A stretch of DNA of 64,000 bases from AC-32 sp963821495 (GTDB taxonomy: Bacteria; Actinomycetota; Thermoleophilia; Gaiellales; Gaiellaceae): positions 124,001 to 188,000 of the forward strand of contig CAWGEA010000003.1 in NCBI GenBank assembly GCA_963821495.1, given 5' to 3'. A model generated the notes under the pieces. That model was not told the origin of the DNA, made no database searches, and was given only the letters and a program-made list of their open reading frames with translations. Made by a program: the position numbers and the translations under genes. The stretch's first letter is position 1. Each line of letters begins with the position of its first letter. Positions 1 to 9,850 of this stretch are shown one piece after another.

Positions 1-48
1 GACGTCGAGGCCCTCTTCGGCCGCGGTCTTCGCAGCGAGCGGAAGCAT
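1..48 (-). CDS. Start of an unidentified protein, cut by the window edge
   Basis: Only the first 16 codons are inside the window (ATG at 48 reading leftwards, N-terminus MLPLAAKTAAEEGLDV). The start lies 10 bases after the stop of the neighbouring minus-strand gene, so it is probably the next gene of the same transcript as hemB. The visible peptide is amphipathic and not diagnostic of any family. Confidence rests on the ATG position and spacing only. Confidence 0.4.
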   Translation of the reverse strand, partial: MLPLAAKTAAEEGLDV

Positions 49-58
49 CGGCGCGACT

Positions 59-522
59 CTACCCGACCCGCCGCCGGTGTTTGCCCAGGGCCCGCTCCGC
101 CTCTGGGCCCGGCCGCCAGCTCAGGCGCGCGTCCCGGCCGCGGCCGAGCGTCGCCGCCGTCGCCGCCCAGGCCTCGCCGTCGCCCGGGAGCCCGTCGGCG
201 CGCAGCTGCGCGCAGAGCGAGATCAGTGCCGCCAGGTCGCTCACCGCCTCCACCGGGCCTGCCTCGGCGACGCGGACGAGCCCGTGCGCGTAGAGGTAGT
301 CGCCGAGCAGCAGCGCGGTGTCGGCGTCGTCCGGCTCGAACAGGCGCGGGCGGCCGTAGTGCAGGAGGTACCCCTCGTAGATCGTCTCGAGGCCGAGCGC
401 GTAGCGCGCCTCCCCGAGCGGCGAGAACACCGGGTCGTGCTCGGGGTCGGAGCTGAGCGTCTGCTCCCACAGCCGGCTCTCCTGCGCGGCCTCGCGCGCG
501 ATCGTCTCCCAGACGTCGACCG

Positions 523-532
<10 letters not shown>
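59..532 (-). CDS. Hypothetical protein resembling a degenerate polyprenyl synthetase fragment
   Basis: A 157-residue protein starting at ATG 532, inside the last codons of hemB (10-base overlap), so translationally linked to it. Residues about 60-85 contain DADTALLLGDYLYAHGL, which recalls the GDYLxA stretch of isoprenyl diphosphate synthases, but neither DDxxD metal-binding motif is present and the length is half that of an active synthase. It may be a non-catalytic prenyl-synthase-like protein. The C-terminus is basic and Arg-rich. The start was chosen because the upstream in-frame codons read as out-of-frame hemB sequence. Function unassigned. Confidence 0.6.
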
Positions 533-1485
<953 letters not shown>

Positions 1486-1534
1486 CGCGGACCTTCGGTG
1501 CGCGATCTTCGGCGAAACCAGACGCGTAGCGTGC

Positions 1535-2863
1535 TCACGCCAACAATCTACGCGCTCCCACCCGTGCGAGACCGCCGAAGATCCCGCCGAGGAGGAGCAG
1601 CCAGAGCATCTGCCGCGCGACCTCCGGCCAGGGACTGAGGTCGTAGAGCGCGGAGCGGAAGAAGCGCACCGCATGGGCGAACGGCAGCGCGTCGCTCAGC
1701 CAGCCGGCCGGCGGCACGACCTCCGCCGGGATCAGCCCGAGGAAGACGATCGGCATCACGACGAGGATCGCGACCAGGGACGCCGAGCGCGCCTCCCGTG
1801 CCAGCGCGCCGAGCAGCGCGCCGAGGGCGCCGAGCGCGCCTCCGGCCACCACCAGCCCGACGACGAGCAGCGGCAGCCGGCGCCAGGGCTCTCCGCCCGT
1901 GACGCCGCCGACCTCGATCACCACCCCGAAGGCGAGCGCGATCGCCAGCCCGAGCGCGAGGGCGACGACCGCGGCCAGCGCAACCTTCGACCAGACGAGC
2001 TGCCCGAGCCCGACGAGGCCGCGCGAGAGCCGGCCGACCACGTTCTCGTCCCGCTCGGCCGCCAGCGACCCCGCGGCGAGCAGCAATGCGAGGAAGGTGA
2101 TCGTCAGCCCGAGCGCGTATGCCTCGACCTCGGCCGAGAGCGCCCAGCTGCGCCCGCGGCCGGGGGCGCGCACGAGCTCGATCGGGTGCGCGGTCGAGCG
2201 AAGCGCGTCGCCGGTGTTCGCGAGCGCGAGCCGCGCGTCGTGGAGGAAGTCGAGCAGCTCCCGCGTCCGCGGCGTGTCCGGCATCTGGGCCAGCAGCCTC
2301 TGGGCACGCTCGATCCCGAGCACGGTGATCGGCGCGCCGAGGAAGCTCCCGTCGCCCCCGTGTAGAAGGAGCGTCATGTAGCGGAGGTTGCTCCGGATGT
2401 AGGCGCGCTGGAGCTGGCGGTTGAGGGAGTAGACGAGCGCCTGCACCTGCTGCTCGACGCGTGAGGAGATCGTCCCCGTCGAGAGCTCCAACCGCAGCTG
2501 CGGGCTCTGGACCATGCCGCGCAGCGTCGAGATGAAGCCGGGCGGGACGGTCACCACGGCGACGACCCGACCGTCCCGGAGCTGCCGGTCGGCCTCGCCG
2601 GCGTCGAGCCGCACCAGCTTCACGTTCTTGCTCACCTCGCGGATCGTGCGGTCGACGTGGAAGACGTGGCCGCCGAGCGCGAGCGTCGCCGGCAGGTTGT
2701 CCTCGTCGACGAGCGCGACGCGCGGCTTCGAGCTGCCGTAGCTCGCGACCAGGCCGACGAGCACGGCGATCGCGAGCGGATAGGCGAGCAGGATGCCGAG
2801 CAGCAGCGGCGAGCGCCGCAGCACCAGCATGTCCTTGCGCAGGAGCAGGAGGACCCGGCTCAC
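1535..2863 (-). CDS. ABC-2 type transporter permease
   Basis: A 442-residue integral membrane protein. One hydrophobic helix lies near residues 20-42, followed by a large hydrophilic domain of about 200 residues, then five or six helices from about 245 onwards. This matches the YhgE/Pip-like or drug/polysaccharide ABC-2 permease architecture rather than a classical six-helix importer. The GTG start at 2863 overlaps the TGA of the ATPase gene (GTGA), so the two are translationally coupled and presumably form one exporter. Substrate unknown; hemB begins 49 bases beyond the stop, so a haem-related cargo cannot be excluded but is not supported. Confidence 0.85.
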   Translation of the reverse strand: MSRVLLLLRKDMLVLRRSPLLLGILLAYPLAIAVLVGLVASYGSSKPRVALVDEDNLPATLALGGHVFHVDRTIREVSKNVKLVRLDAGEADRQLRDGRVVAVVTVPPGFISTLRGMVQSPQLRLELSTGTISSRVEQQVQALVYSLNRQLQRAYIRSNLRYMTLLLHGGDGSFLGAPITVLGIERAQRLLAQMPDTPRTRELLDFLHDARLALANTGDALRSTAHPIELVRAPGRGRSWALSAEVEAYALGLTITFLALLLAAGSLAAERDENVVGRLSRGLVGLGQLVWSKVALAAVVALALGLAIALAFGVVIEVGGVTGGEPWRRLPLLVVGLVVAGGALGALGALLGALAREARSASLVAILVVMPIVFLGLIPAEVVPPAGWLSDALPFAHAVRFFRSALYDLSPWPEVARQMLWLLLLGGIFGGLARVGARRLLA

Positions 2864-3528
2864 GCGGAGAGAGTCTCGACGTGCGAGCGGTCGTACTCGT
2901 CCGCCGGGCCGGTGAAGACGAGCCGACCCTCACGCAGCGCCGCAACCCGCCCGGCCACGCGGTCGACCTCCTCGAGGTTCTGCGTCGAGAACACGATCGC
3001 GCCGCCGGCCTCCCGCAGCGCGGCGGCCCGCGCCCACAGCCGTCGCCGCTGCTCGGCGTCGAGCGCGGCAGTCGGCTCGTCGAGCAGGAGCACGTCCGGC
3101 GAGCCGAGCAGCGAGATCGCGAGGTTCAGGCGCTGGCGGTTGCCGACGGAGAGGTTCGCGCTGGGAGCCGCCTTGCCCGGAAGCTCGAAGTCGGCCAGCA
3201 GGCGCTCGGCCGCGGCGCGCGGGTCGTGCTCGCCTTCCAGGCGGGCGAAGAGCTCGAGGTTCTCGCGCGCGGAGAGCCGGCCGTACTGCGCCGGCCGCTG
3301 CGGCGCCCACCCGGCGCGCACGCCCTTGCGCCGCTCGATGCGCCCGGCGCTCGGCTCGAGCGCGCCGGCCAGGAGCGCGAGCAGCGTCGACTTGCCCGCG
3401 CCGTTGGGCCCGACGAGCGCGACCGCGTCGCCGTCCCAGACCTCGAGCTCGACAGGCTCGAGCGCGCTCGTGTGCCCGTACCTGCGGGCGGCGCCTCGGG
3501 CGGCGAGCAGCGGCGAGGGCGGCGTCAA
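2860..3528 (-). CDS. ABC transporter ATP-binding protein
   Basis: A 222-residue single nucleotide-binding domain. It carries Walker A GPNGAGKST near residue 36, a Q-loop region (WAPQRPAQYG), signature NLSVGNRQRLN (a variant of LSGGQ), Walker B VLLLDEPTAALD and an H-loop position changed to FSTQNLEE, where the switch histidine appears replaced by glutamine. The start is taken as TTG 3528 because TTGA overlaps the stop of the upstream AI-2E-type gene and gives the normal domain length. It is coupled by GTGA to the permease gene. The altered signature and H-loop may lower ATPase activity. Confidence 0.88.
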   Translation of the reverse strand: MTPPSPLLAARGAARRYGHTSALEPVELEVWDGDAVALVGPNGAGKSTLLALLAGALEPSAGRIERRKGVRAGWAPQRPAQYGRLSARENLELFARLEGEHDPRAAAERLLADFELPGKAAPSANLSVGNRQRLNLAISLLGSPDVLLLDEPTAALDAEQRRRLWARAAALREAGGAIVFSTQNLEEVDRVAGRVAALREGRLVFTGPADEYDRSHVETLSA

Positions 3529-4757
3529 CGGCTGGCCGCGGCCGGCGGGTCGGCCGGCGGCACCGGTGAGACCGGACGTGTGTCCTCGATCTCGACCTCC
3601 ACCGGCACCGTCCCGCCCTCTTCCCACGGCTCCAGCGATACCCGTTCTGCGAAGAACTCCCAGATCGCCCGGCCCGCGGCCAGCAGTGGCAGGGCGACGA
3701 GGGCGCCGGGGAGGCCGTAGATCTCCCCGCCCGCGAGCAGGCCGAAGATGACGAGCAGCGGGTGCAGCCGCAGCGCGCTGCCCATCACGTTGGGCACGAC
3801 GACATGACCCTCGATCTGGTGGATCCCGAGGAACAGCAGTCCGACCCAGATCGCCGAGACCGGGTGCACGACGAGCGCGTAGATTAACGGCGGCAGAGCG
3901 CCGAGCCACGGGCCGAGGTACGGGATCAGCTCGGTGACCGCGACCCAGGCGCCGAAGAGGGCGGCGTAGCGGTCGGCGCCGGGAACCCAGCCGAGCGTGC
4001 CGAGAAGCCACATGCCGAGTCCCGCGCTCGTCCCGATGATCAGCGACAGCAGCACCTGGCCGCGCACGTAGCTCGCGAGCGAGCGCTCGATCCGGGTCAG
4101 CAGCGAGAGCGAGCCCGGGTGCGGCGGGAAGCGCTTGTCCACAGCTCGCGCCAGCCTGGGCATGTCGAGCAGCATGTAGATCGAGACGACGATCACCAGC
4201 ACCAGCGCGAAGAGGAACTTCAGCGTCCCGATCGCCGCCCCCTCGACGAAGTTGATCACGTCGCCCGTGTACCTCGTGACGTCCTTCTTGCGGATCTGCT
4301 TGACGAGGTCGTGGCCGCGCTTCTGGACGTCGATCCCGCCGAGCCTGTGCCCGTCGAGCCAGACCTGGAAGCGGTCGACGTCGCGGTCGGCGTTCGTCGT
4401 CGGAGGGTGTCCGCGCTCGACCGTAAAGTAGTCGTTGACCCGGTTCGCGCTCGACTTCGTCTGGTCGACGACCACCGATCCGAGCGCGATCGCGCCGGCG
4501 AGGAGGATGGCGAGGAAGCTGAGGTACACCAGCGCAACGCCGAATCCACGAGGGATCCAGACGCGCGTCAGCGTCCGCACGATCGGGTTCAGCAGGAACG
4601 CGATCAGGGCGGCGACGAGGAAGAGGAAGACGACGTGACGCGCCGCGCCCGCCACCACCCAGAGGAGCAGGAGCAGGAGCGGCAGGCCGACGAGCTGAAT
4701 CCAGCGGGGGATCTGAATCTTCGCGGCCCCGGCGGCAGGCCCGGCCATGGGCAGCAT
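3525..4757 (-). CDS. AI-2E family transporter (YdiK/PerM-like exporter)
   Basis: A 410-residue polytopic membrane protein with paired N-terminal helices (residues about 20-75), a hydrophilic extracytoplasmic section (about 105-170) and a run of C-terminal helices containing the family-typical ELIPYLGPWLGALPP and HQIEGHVVVPNVMG motifs. Members export diverse compounds; the autoinducer-2 name should not be read as a function here. The C-terminal 40 residues are acidic and proline-rich. ATG 4757 has GGAGG a few bases upstream; ATG 4748 is an alternative. It leads the transcript that continues through the ABC pair and possibly hemB. Confidence 0.9.
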   Translation of the reverse strand: MLPMAGPAAGAAKIQIPRWIQLVGLPLLLLLLWVVAGAARHVVFLFLVAALIAFLLNPIVRTLTRVWIPRGFGVALVYLSFLAILLAGAIALGSVVVDQTKSSANRVNDYFTVERGHPPTTNADRDVDRFQVWLDGHRLGGIDVQKRGHDLVKQIRKKDVTRYTGDVINFVEGAAIGTLKFLFALVLVIVVSIYMLLDMPRLARAVDKRFPPHPGSLSLLTRIERSLASYVRGQVLLSLIIGTSAGLGMWLLGTLGWVPGADRYAALFGAWVAVTELIPYLGPWLGALPPLIYALVVHPVSAIWVGLLFLGIHQIEGHVVVPNVMGSALRLHPLLVIFGLLAGGEIYGLPGALVALPLLAAGRAIWEFFAERVSLEPWEEGGTVPVEVEIEDTRPVSPVPPADPPAAASR

Positions 4758-4886
4758 GCTACCTCCCGGGTCGTACCGCTTCGGCCTCCTGCCTGGGACT
4801 GGGACTTCGGCGTCGACGGCGCGCTCGCGCTCGAGCCGCGACGGGTCTTTTTGCAGGAGGAGGCAAGCTCGGTTACCGTGCCGCCG

Positions 4887-5651
4887 ATGCCACGCGCCTC
4901 CGCGCACTCGAGGCGGCGGCGAGCCGAAACGGCCGCCGCGCGCCGGAGGAGGCGATTGGCGGGGCTTGTCTTGCTCGCGTCGGTCGCGCTCGTCACCTTG
5001 CTCCTGACCGCCTTCGGGTCGGGTGGTAGCCGCGCGGTCCGGACCGCCGCTCCCGCCCCCGCGACGCGGCTGCTGCCGGCCGGTCCGCCCCGCCCGCAGG
5101 CGGTGGCGCTGCAGGGCTCGATCCGGCTGATGCTGCCGGTCTCGCGCGTGACGGCGATCGGCTATCACGCCTCCGCGGACGGCGCCTTCGCGCTGCGGCC
5201 GGTCGGGCGGCAGGTGAACCAGGGCCTCGTCGGCCGCGTCGCGCGCAGCCTCTTCGGAACCGGCGGCAACGGCCTGCGCTACTCCGTGCTCGGCGGCGAC
5301 GGCGGCCCCGCGACCGCCTCGCTCGACGTCGGCGCGCCGCCCGGCACCGACGTCTACTCGCCGGTGGACGGGACGGTCGTCGGGATCACGCCGTACGTCC
5401 TTTCCGGGAAGCACATGGGCGCGCGGATCGACATCCAGCCGAGCGGGAACCCGTCGCTCGTCGTCTCGCTCACGCACCTCCGGCCCGACCCGAACCTGAC
5501 CGTCGGCTCGACGCTCGCGGCGACGACCTCGAAGGTCGGCACGATCCTCGACTTCGCCAAGGTCGAGCGCCAGGCCCTCGCGCGCGTGACGGCCGACGCC
5601 GGGAACCACGTGGCGATCGAGGTCCACGCCGCCACGCTTTCGCTTCCCTGA
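4887..5651 (+). CDS. Membrane-anchored M23/LytM-like peptidase-domain protein
   Basis: A 254-residue protein with a strongly basic N-terminus, one membrane helix (about residues 28-46) and a C-terminal beta-rich domain containing GAPPGTDVYSPVDGTVVGI, the hallmark of the LytM/M23 fold. The full zinc-site set (HxxxD and HxH) is not evident: LDVGAPPG replaces the usual HxGxD region and SLTHLRP holds a single histidine. The protein may therefore be a degenerate, non-catalytic LytM domain that binds cell wall. GTG 4878 is an alternative start closer to the AGGAGGAGG at 4855-4863. Its TGA stop is shared with the next gene. Confidence 0.75.
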   Translation: MPRASAHSRRRRAETAAARRRRRLAGLVLLASVALVTLLLTAFGSGGSRAVRTAAPAPATRLLPAGPPRPQAVALQGSIRLMLPVSRVTAIGYHASADGAFALRPVGRQVNQGLVGRVARSLFGTGGNGLRYSVLGGDGGPATASLDVGAPPGTDVYSPVDGTVVGITPYVLSGKHMGARIDIQPSGNPSLVVSLTHLRPDPNLTVGSTLAATTSKVGTILDFAKVERQALARVTADAGNHVAIEVHAATLSLP

Positions 5652-6427
5652 AGCTCCTCTTCGTAGCGGACGTCTTCGGGACGCCCGGCCGCAAGGCGGT
5701 CGAGGAGCGGCTCCCCGGGCTGCGCGAGGAGCTCGGCGCGAGCTTCTGCGTCGTGAACGCCGAGAACACGGCCGACGGGGCCGGCCTGACGCCGCGCCTC
5801 GCCGACCGGCTGCTGGCTGCCGGCGCCGACGTCCTCACGCTCGGGAACCACGTCTGGCGCAGACGAGAGATCGGGCCCTACCTGGAGAGCTCCGAGCGCG
5901 TGGTGCGGCCGGCGAACCTCGCCGCGGGCTCGCCGGGCCGCGGGCTCGCCGTCGCGGAGGCAGACGACGGCACCCCGATCGCCGTCTTGAACCTCCAGGG
6001 CCTGCTCTTCATGACGACCCCGGTGAGCCCGTTCGAGGTGGTGGACGAGCTCGTCGAGGAGGCGCGCTCGCAGGCGAAGGTGGTGCTGGTCGACTTCCAC
6101 GCCGAGGCGACGAGCGAGAAGGTCGCGCTCTCCCGCGTGCTCGACGGGCGCGTGACCGCGGTGATCGGGACGCACACGCACGTGCAGACGAGCGACGCCC
6201 GCGTGCAGCCCGGCGGCACCGCGGCGATCACCGACGCCGGGATGACCGGCCCGCACGACTCGGTGATCGGCGTCAAGGCGGAGCTCGCGATCGGCCGGAT
6301 GCGCACGGGCATGGGCGTCCGCTTCGAGCCCGCCGAGGGCGGGGTGCGGATCGAGGGCGCACTCGTGGAGTGCGACGCCGAGGGCCGCGCGCTCAGCTGC
6401 GAGCCGGTTCGCGTGCCGGTGCCATGA
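5648..6427 (+). CDS. YmdB-family metallophosphoesterase
   Basis: A 259-residue member of the TIGR00282/YmdB group, dinuclear metal phosphodiesterases acting on 2',3'-cyclic nucleotides. Metal-site motifs are all present: FVADVFGTPGR at the N-terminus, NAENTADG, LGNHVW, VDFHAEATSEK and GTHTHVQTSD. No ATG, GTG or TTG precedes the conserved N-terminus in frame. Alignment with known members puts the first residue exactly at CTG 5648, which overlaps the stop of the previous gene as CTGA. A GTG at 5753 would delete the first metal ligand. The usual neighbour, RNase Y, is absent. The 3' end overlaps the convergent gene by 35 bases. Confidence 0.88.
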   Translation: MKLLFVADVFGTPGRKAVEERLPGLREELGASFCVVNAENTADGAGLTPRLADRLLAAGADVLTLGNHVWRRREIGPYLESSERVVRPANLAAGSPGRGLAVAEADDGTPIAVLNLQGLLFMTTPVSPFEVVDELVEEARSQAKVVLVDFHAEATSEKVALSRVLDGRVTAVIGTHTHVQTSDARVQPGGTAAITDAGMTGPHDSVIGVKAELAIGRMRTGMGVRFEPAEGGVRIEGALVECDAEGRALSCEPVRVPVP

Positions 6428-7616
6428 GCACCACCAGCAGCGCGACGAGCACGAGATCGCGCACCAGCAGCACCCAGGACGGGAACGTCTCGAACGCAAC
6501 CAGGTCGAAGTAGCGAATCGGGAACCAGACCTGCGTCAGCAGCAGAGCGAGGCCGAGCAGCGCCGACGCTGCGAGCCCGCGGCGTCCGCGCACGAGCGGC
6601 ACGATCGGCAGCAGCCAGATCAAAAACTGCGGCGAGAGCACCTTCCCGAGCGCGACGAACGCGGCGAGCGAGGCGGCGCTGTAGCGGATCAGCCGGTCCG
6701 GAGTCGCAGGCCCGCGCGCGGCGGCCACCCAGAGACCGACGAGGACGAGCGCGAGCAGCACGCTCGAACCCGTGCCGAGCGCGTCCGGGAGCGAGCCGGA
6801 GAGGTTCTGCGAGCCGCGGCTCGAGTCGAGGGTCAGGGCGAGGCCGCCGACGTGGTGCGCCGCGAGCAGGATCGCCGAGGCGAGGCTCTCGATCTGCAGC
6901 GGCCGCGTCGTCTGCCGCTCGATGCTCGCCCAGACGCCGTGTGGCGCGAGCGCGAGGAACGGGACGATCACGACCAGGGCGACCGCGACCGCAAGGCCGA
7001 GGCAGAGCAGCGCCTCGCGCCGCCCACGCGTCCGCCAGACGTAGGCGACCGCCGGCGGCACGACGGCCGCGGGAAAGGCTTTCGCCGCCACGCCGAGGCC
7101 GATCGCCGCGAAGCCGACCCGCTCCCGCCGCACGAGCACCGCCGCCAGCCCGGCGGCGGTCAGCGCCGCCGGCCAGAGGTCGTAGCGGTAGAGGATCACC
7201 GAGCCGAGCGCGAGCGGCGCGAGCGCGAAGAACGCGAGCGCAGCCGCCGTCCGCTTGAGCGACGCGCCGAGCGCCCTCAGCGAGACCGCCATCGCCGCCA
7301 GCGCGCCGACCCCGCAGAGCGCCATCAGGACCTGGAACTCGCGGTTGTAGAACGAGAAGCTCGGCCTCCCGACCGCGGGAAGGCCGAACGCCGGCAGCGC
7401 CCCGGGCGGGTACTCGACGGCGAAGTCGCGGTAGGGCACGTGGCCGCTCGCCATGGCGTCGCCGTAGCGCTGGTACTCGACGGTGTCGAGGATCAGCGCG
7501 TGCTGGTACCAGCCCCAGTGGAGCAGCGTCATCGCGACGAGGAAGAGGCCGGCGGCTCCCACGAAGAGCCGGCGGGGCTCAGTCGACGCCGACCAGCTCT
7601 TGGCGAGGACGCTCAA
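6393..7616 (-). CDS. Polytopic membrane glycosyltransferase (GT87/DUF2029-like)
   Basis: A 407-residue protein with about ten membrane helices. The first extracytoplasmic loop carries DTVEYQRYGD and FAVEYPPG, the acidic loop typical of GT-C mannosyltransferases that use polyprenyl-phosphate sugars. It probably adds sugars to a cell-surface glycan or lipid. TTG 7616 gives a 38-base overlap with the upstream gene; GTG 7565 is a reasonable alternative that removes the overlap. It lies with a second GT-C-like gene and a GtrA gene, which together suggest an envelope glycosylation unit. Confidence 0.8.
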   Translation of the reverse strand: MSVLAKSWSASTEPRRLFVGAAGLFLVAMTLLHWGWYQHALILDTVEYQRYGDAMASGHVPYRDFAVEYPPGALPAFGLPAVGRPSFSFYNREFQVLMALCGVGALAAMAVSLRALGASLKRTAAALAFFALAPLALGSVILYRYDLWPAALTAAGLAAVLVRRERVGFAAIGLGVAAKAFPAAVVPPAVAYVWRTRGRREALLCLGLAVAVALVVIVPFLALAPHGVWASIERQTTRPLQIESLASAILLAAHHVGGLALTLDSSRGSQNLSGSLPDALGTGSSVLLALVLVGLWVAAARGPATPDRLIRYSAASLAAFVALGKVLSPQFLIWLLPIVPLVRGRRGLAASALLGLALLLTQVWFPIRYFDLVAFETFPSWVLLVRDLVLVALLVVLMAPAREPARS

Positions 7617-9315
7617 CGGGTGCTCTGACTGCGGCTCGAACCGGCTCGGCTGCGGGGGCGAGGACCGCGAAGGCCGCGAACGGGAAGAACCAGGGCAGGT
7701 AGAGGTAGAACCAGTGGGTCAGCACGAGCTGGCAGCCGAGCAGCAGCGCGGCGGTCAGCGCGGCGAGCTGCAGCGGCGACTTTCGTCGCGGCACGAAGTA
7801 GACCGCGAGCGCACCCACGGCGAGCAGCACCTCGAGCACGCGCCGCAGCACGTGCAGGTCGGGCAGGCCCGCGTGGTACTGGCGCCAGTCCCAGATCGAA
7901 AACGGCGACTGGCGGTCGACCTGCCAGCCGAGCGTCCGGTCCCAGAACACGCGCGCGGCGTGGACCGGGTTCGGCTCGAGCAGCAGGATCGAGAAGACCG
8001 CCAGGGTCGTGGCCGCGAAGGCAGCCGCGAAGACGAGCGTCGGCCGCAGACGCCGCTCGGGGTAGGAGGCCCAGAGCGGCGCGACGAGCAGCGGCGCGAA
8101 CTTCGTCCAACCCGAGAGCGCAACCGACGCGCCCCGGGCAACCGGCGACGTCACGAGCCAGAAGCCCCAGATCAGGAAGAGCGGCGGCAGCGCGTCGTTC
8201 GTGTTCGAGCTCGAGACGTACTGCGTGAACGGGTAGGCGACCCAGGCGAAGGCGAGCGTGGCCGCGAGGCGAGTCCCGCCGAAGCGCAGCCCGACGAGCG
8301 CGAGCCCGAGCACGCAGAGCAGGTCGAACGCGATCGAGGAGAAGTGCGCCGCCGGGAGGTCGTCCCACTTGCCGGTCCAGCCGAGCGAGAGGTAGCCGGG
8401 CAGGTACGCCTCGTAGGCGACGGGCCCGTAGGTGTCGCCCTGGGGATTCGCCGACTCGCAGCGGCCGTTGGTCTGGATCCGCTCCCGCGCCTCGCCGTCG
8501 GTGTCGGTCGGCCCGCACGCCTTCCCGAGCTCGACCGGGAAGTGGCCGTACGGCGACTGGCCGTGCGCGATCCGGTCCGCCCCGATCACCCCCGAGTAGC
8601 CGACGTCGATCACGTTCGAGGCGCGCACGTTGAGGCCGAGACGGAAGCCTGCCGCGAACACCGTCACCGCCGCGAGCAGCCACACCGGCCAGACGGGCAC
8701 CGCGCCCGTGCCGAGCCGCCCCCGCCACGCGCTCCAGACCATGCGGCCGAGCAGGTAGAGCAACGGCGGGTAGGCGAGCGGCACGCTCGTGAAGATGTCG
8801 CCGCGGTTGAAGAACCAGAGCGAGACGCTGAAGGAGAGCAGCACCAGCAGGTCGAGATTCCGCAGGCTCAGCGGCCGTCGCAGGTCGGCTAGCCCGAGCA
8901 GGAAGAGGGCGCAGAAGCCGAGCCAGACCGGCGCGCTGTTGATCTCCCTGCCGCCGAAAGCACCGTCGTAGCCGCGGGCCATCTTCCAGGCGACCTGCGG
9001 CCCCGTCCAGGCCTCGGTGACCGCGCCGCTCGTGTCGTCCACCTTCCCCGTCGCGACCTCGCCCGCGGGCCCTGCCCAGACGCTCACCCTCCAGAGGTGG
9101 TGGTCGGCGTCGAAGGTCGCGTCGGTCTGCCGGAGACGCTTCGGGTAGTGGCTCAGCCAGCTCTCGACCTTGCCGTTGCGGAGGAAGATCGCCTTCGCCT
9201 GCGCCTGGGTCAGGCGCTGAGCAGGCGGGCCCAGGGGCTTCGGCTTGCTCGGCGCCGCGAGCGCCGGCCCCGCCAGCAGGAGTCCGACCGCGGCCGCGGC
9301 GAGGGCGCGCCTCAT
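7579..9315 (-). CDS. Membrane glycosyltransferase-like protein with secreted N-terminal domain
   Basis: A 578-residue protein. It has a signal-peptide-like N-terminus (basic residues, then LAAAAVGLLLAGPALAAPS), a soluble domain of about 110 residues with a PepSY-like look (TDATFDADHHLWRVSVWAG), and then ten or more membrane helices with a long acidic loop (NVIDVGYSGVIGADRIAHG and QSPYGHFPVELGKACG). The helix-rich part resembles GT87/PMT-type transferases. Fusion of a periplasmic-side domain to the N-terminus is unusual. The start ATG 9315 is 10 bases after the GtrA stop, indicating one transcript with GtrA and the downstream gene. Confidence 0.78.
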   Translation of the reverse strand: MRRALAAAAVGLLLAGPALAAPSKPKPLGPPAQRLTQAQAKAIFLRNGKVESWLSHYPKRLRQTDATFDADHHLWRVSVWAGPAGEVATGKVDDTSGAVTEAWTGPQVAWKMARGYDGAFGGREINSAPVWLGFCALFLLGLADLRRPLSLRNLDLLVLLSFSVSLWFFNRGDIFTSVPLAYPPLLYLLGRMVWSAWRGRLGTGAVPVWPVWLLAAVTVFAAGFRLGLNVRASNVIDVGYSGVIGADRIAHGQSPYGHFPVELGKACGPTDTDGEARERIQTNGRCESANPQGDTYGPVAYEAYLPGYLSLGWTGKWDDLPAAHFSSIAFDLLCVLGLALVGLRFGGTRLAATLAFAWVAYPFTQYVSSSNTNDALPPLFLIWGFWLVTSPVARGASVALSGWTKFAPLLVAPLWASYPERRLRPTLVFAAAFAATTLAVFSILLLEPNPVHAARVFWDRTLGWQVDRQSPFSIWDWRQYHAGLPDLHVLRRVLEVLLAVGALAVYFVPRRKSPLQLAALTAALLLGCQLVLTHWFYLYLPWFFPFAAFAVLAPAAEPVRAAVRAPVERPRQELVGVD

Positions 9316-9325
9316 CGGCGCCAGC

Positions 9326-9763
9326 CTAGCGCCCGCCCCTGAACGACCAGAGCTTGTTGCCGATGAAGTTGAGCGGCGTGACCAGGATGATCGCGATCGC
9401 CTGGGAGACGACCTTCCCCCAGCCGAACCAGTCCAGGAAGACAAGCAGCCAGAGCTGGTTCACGAGCAGCGCGGAGGCCGAGACGACGAAGAAGCGCGCA
9501 CCCTGGAGGCCGAAATGCCCCTTCTGGTGGGCGAACGTCCAGTGGCGGTTCCACCAGTAGTTGTTCGCCGCGGCGACGACGAAGGAGATGACCGCCGCCG
9601 TGTGCGCGCCCAGCCCGAGCAGGAGCGTGTAGATCGTCAGGTTGACGACATAGCCGCTCGCGCCGACGATCGAGAACTTCGCGAGCTGCACCCAGTTGTG
9701 CGGGCGGCTGAGCGCACGGCCGGCGCGGGTGCGGGCCAGGGCTGTCGCGGGCGAGAAGGCCAT
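9326..9763 (-). CDS. GtrA family membrane protein
   Basis: A 145-residue protein with four membrane helices and the GtrA signatures FSIVGASGYVVNLTIY near residue 30, NYWWNRHWTF near 68 and a C-terminal NFIGNKLWSF. GtrA-like proteins are thought to flip or position polyprenyl-linked sugars for surface glycosylation. The two GT-C-like genes immediately downstream fit such a partnership. ATG 9763 is the only sensible start. First gene of a probable three-gene unit. Confidence 0.92.
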   Translation of the reverse strand: MAFSPATALARTRAGRALSRPHNWVQLAKFSIVGASGYVVNLTIYTLLLGLGAHTAAVISFVVAAANNYWWNRHWTFAHQKGHFGLQGARFFVVSASALLVNQLWLLVFLDWFGWGKVVSQAIAIILVTPLNFIGNKLWSFRGGR

Positions 9764-9850
9764 CGGCGCGCGAGCGTACCGGACGACCCTCAGCGCGAGC
9801 GCAGCCGGCCGCGCCTGCCAGGGTCGGGCAATTGTGCCGGCGCCGGCGTG

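Noticed and set aside
3525..4757. Quorum-sensing (AI-2) exporter
   Set aside because: The family name is historical; no luxS or lsr genes are in the window, so signalling is not claimed.
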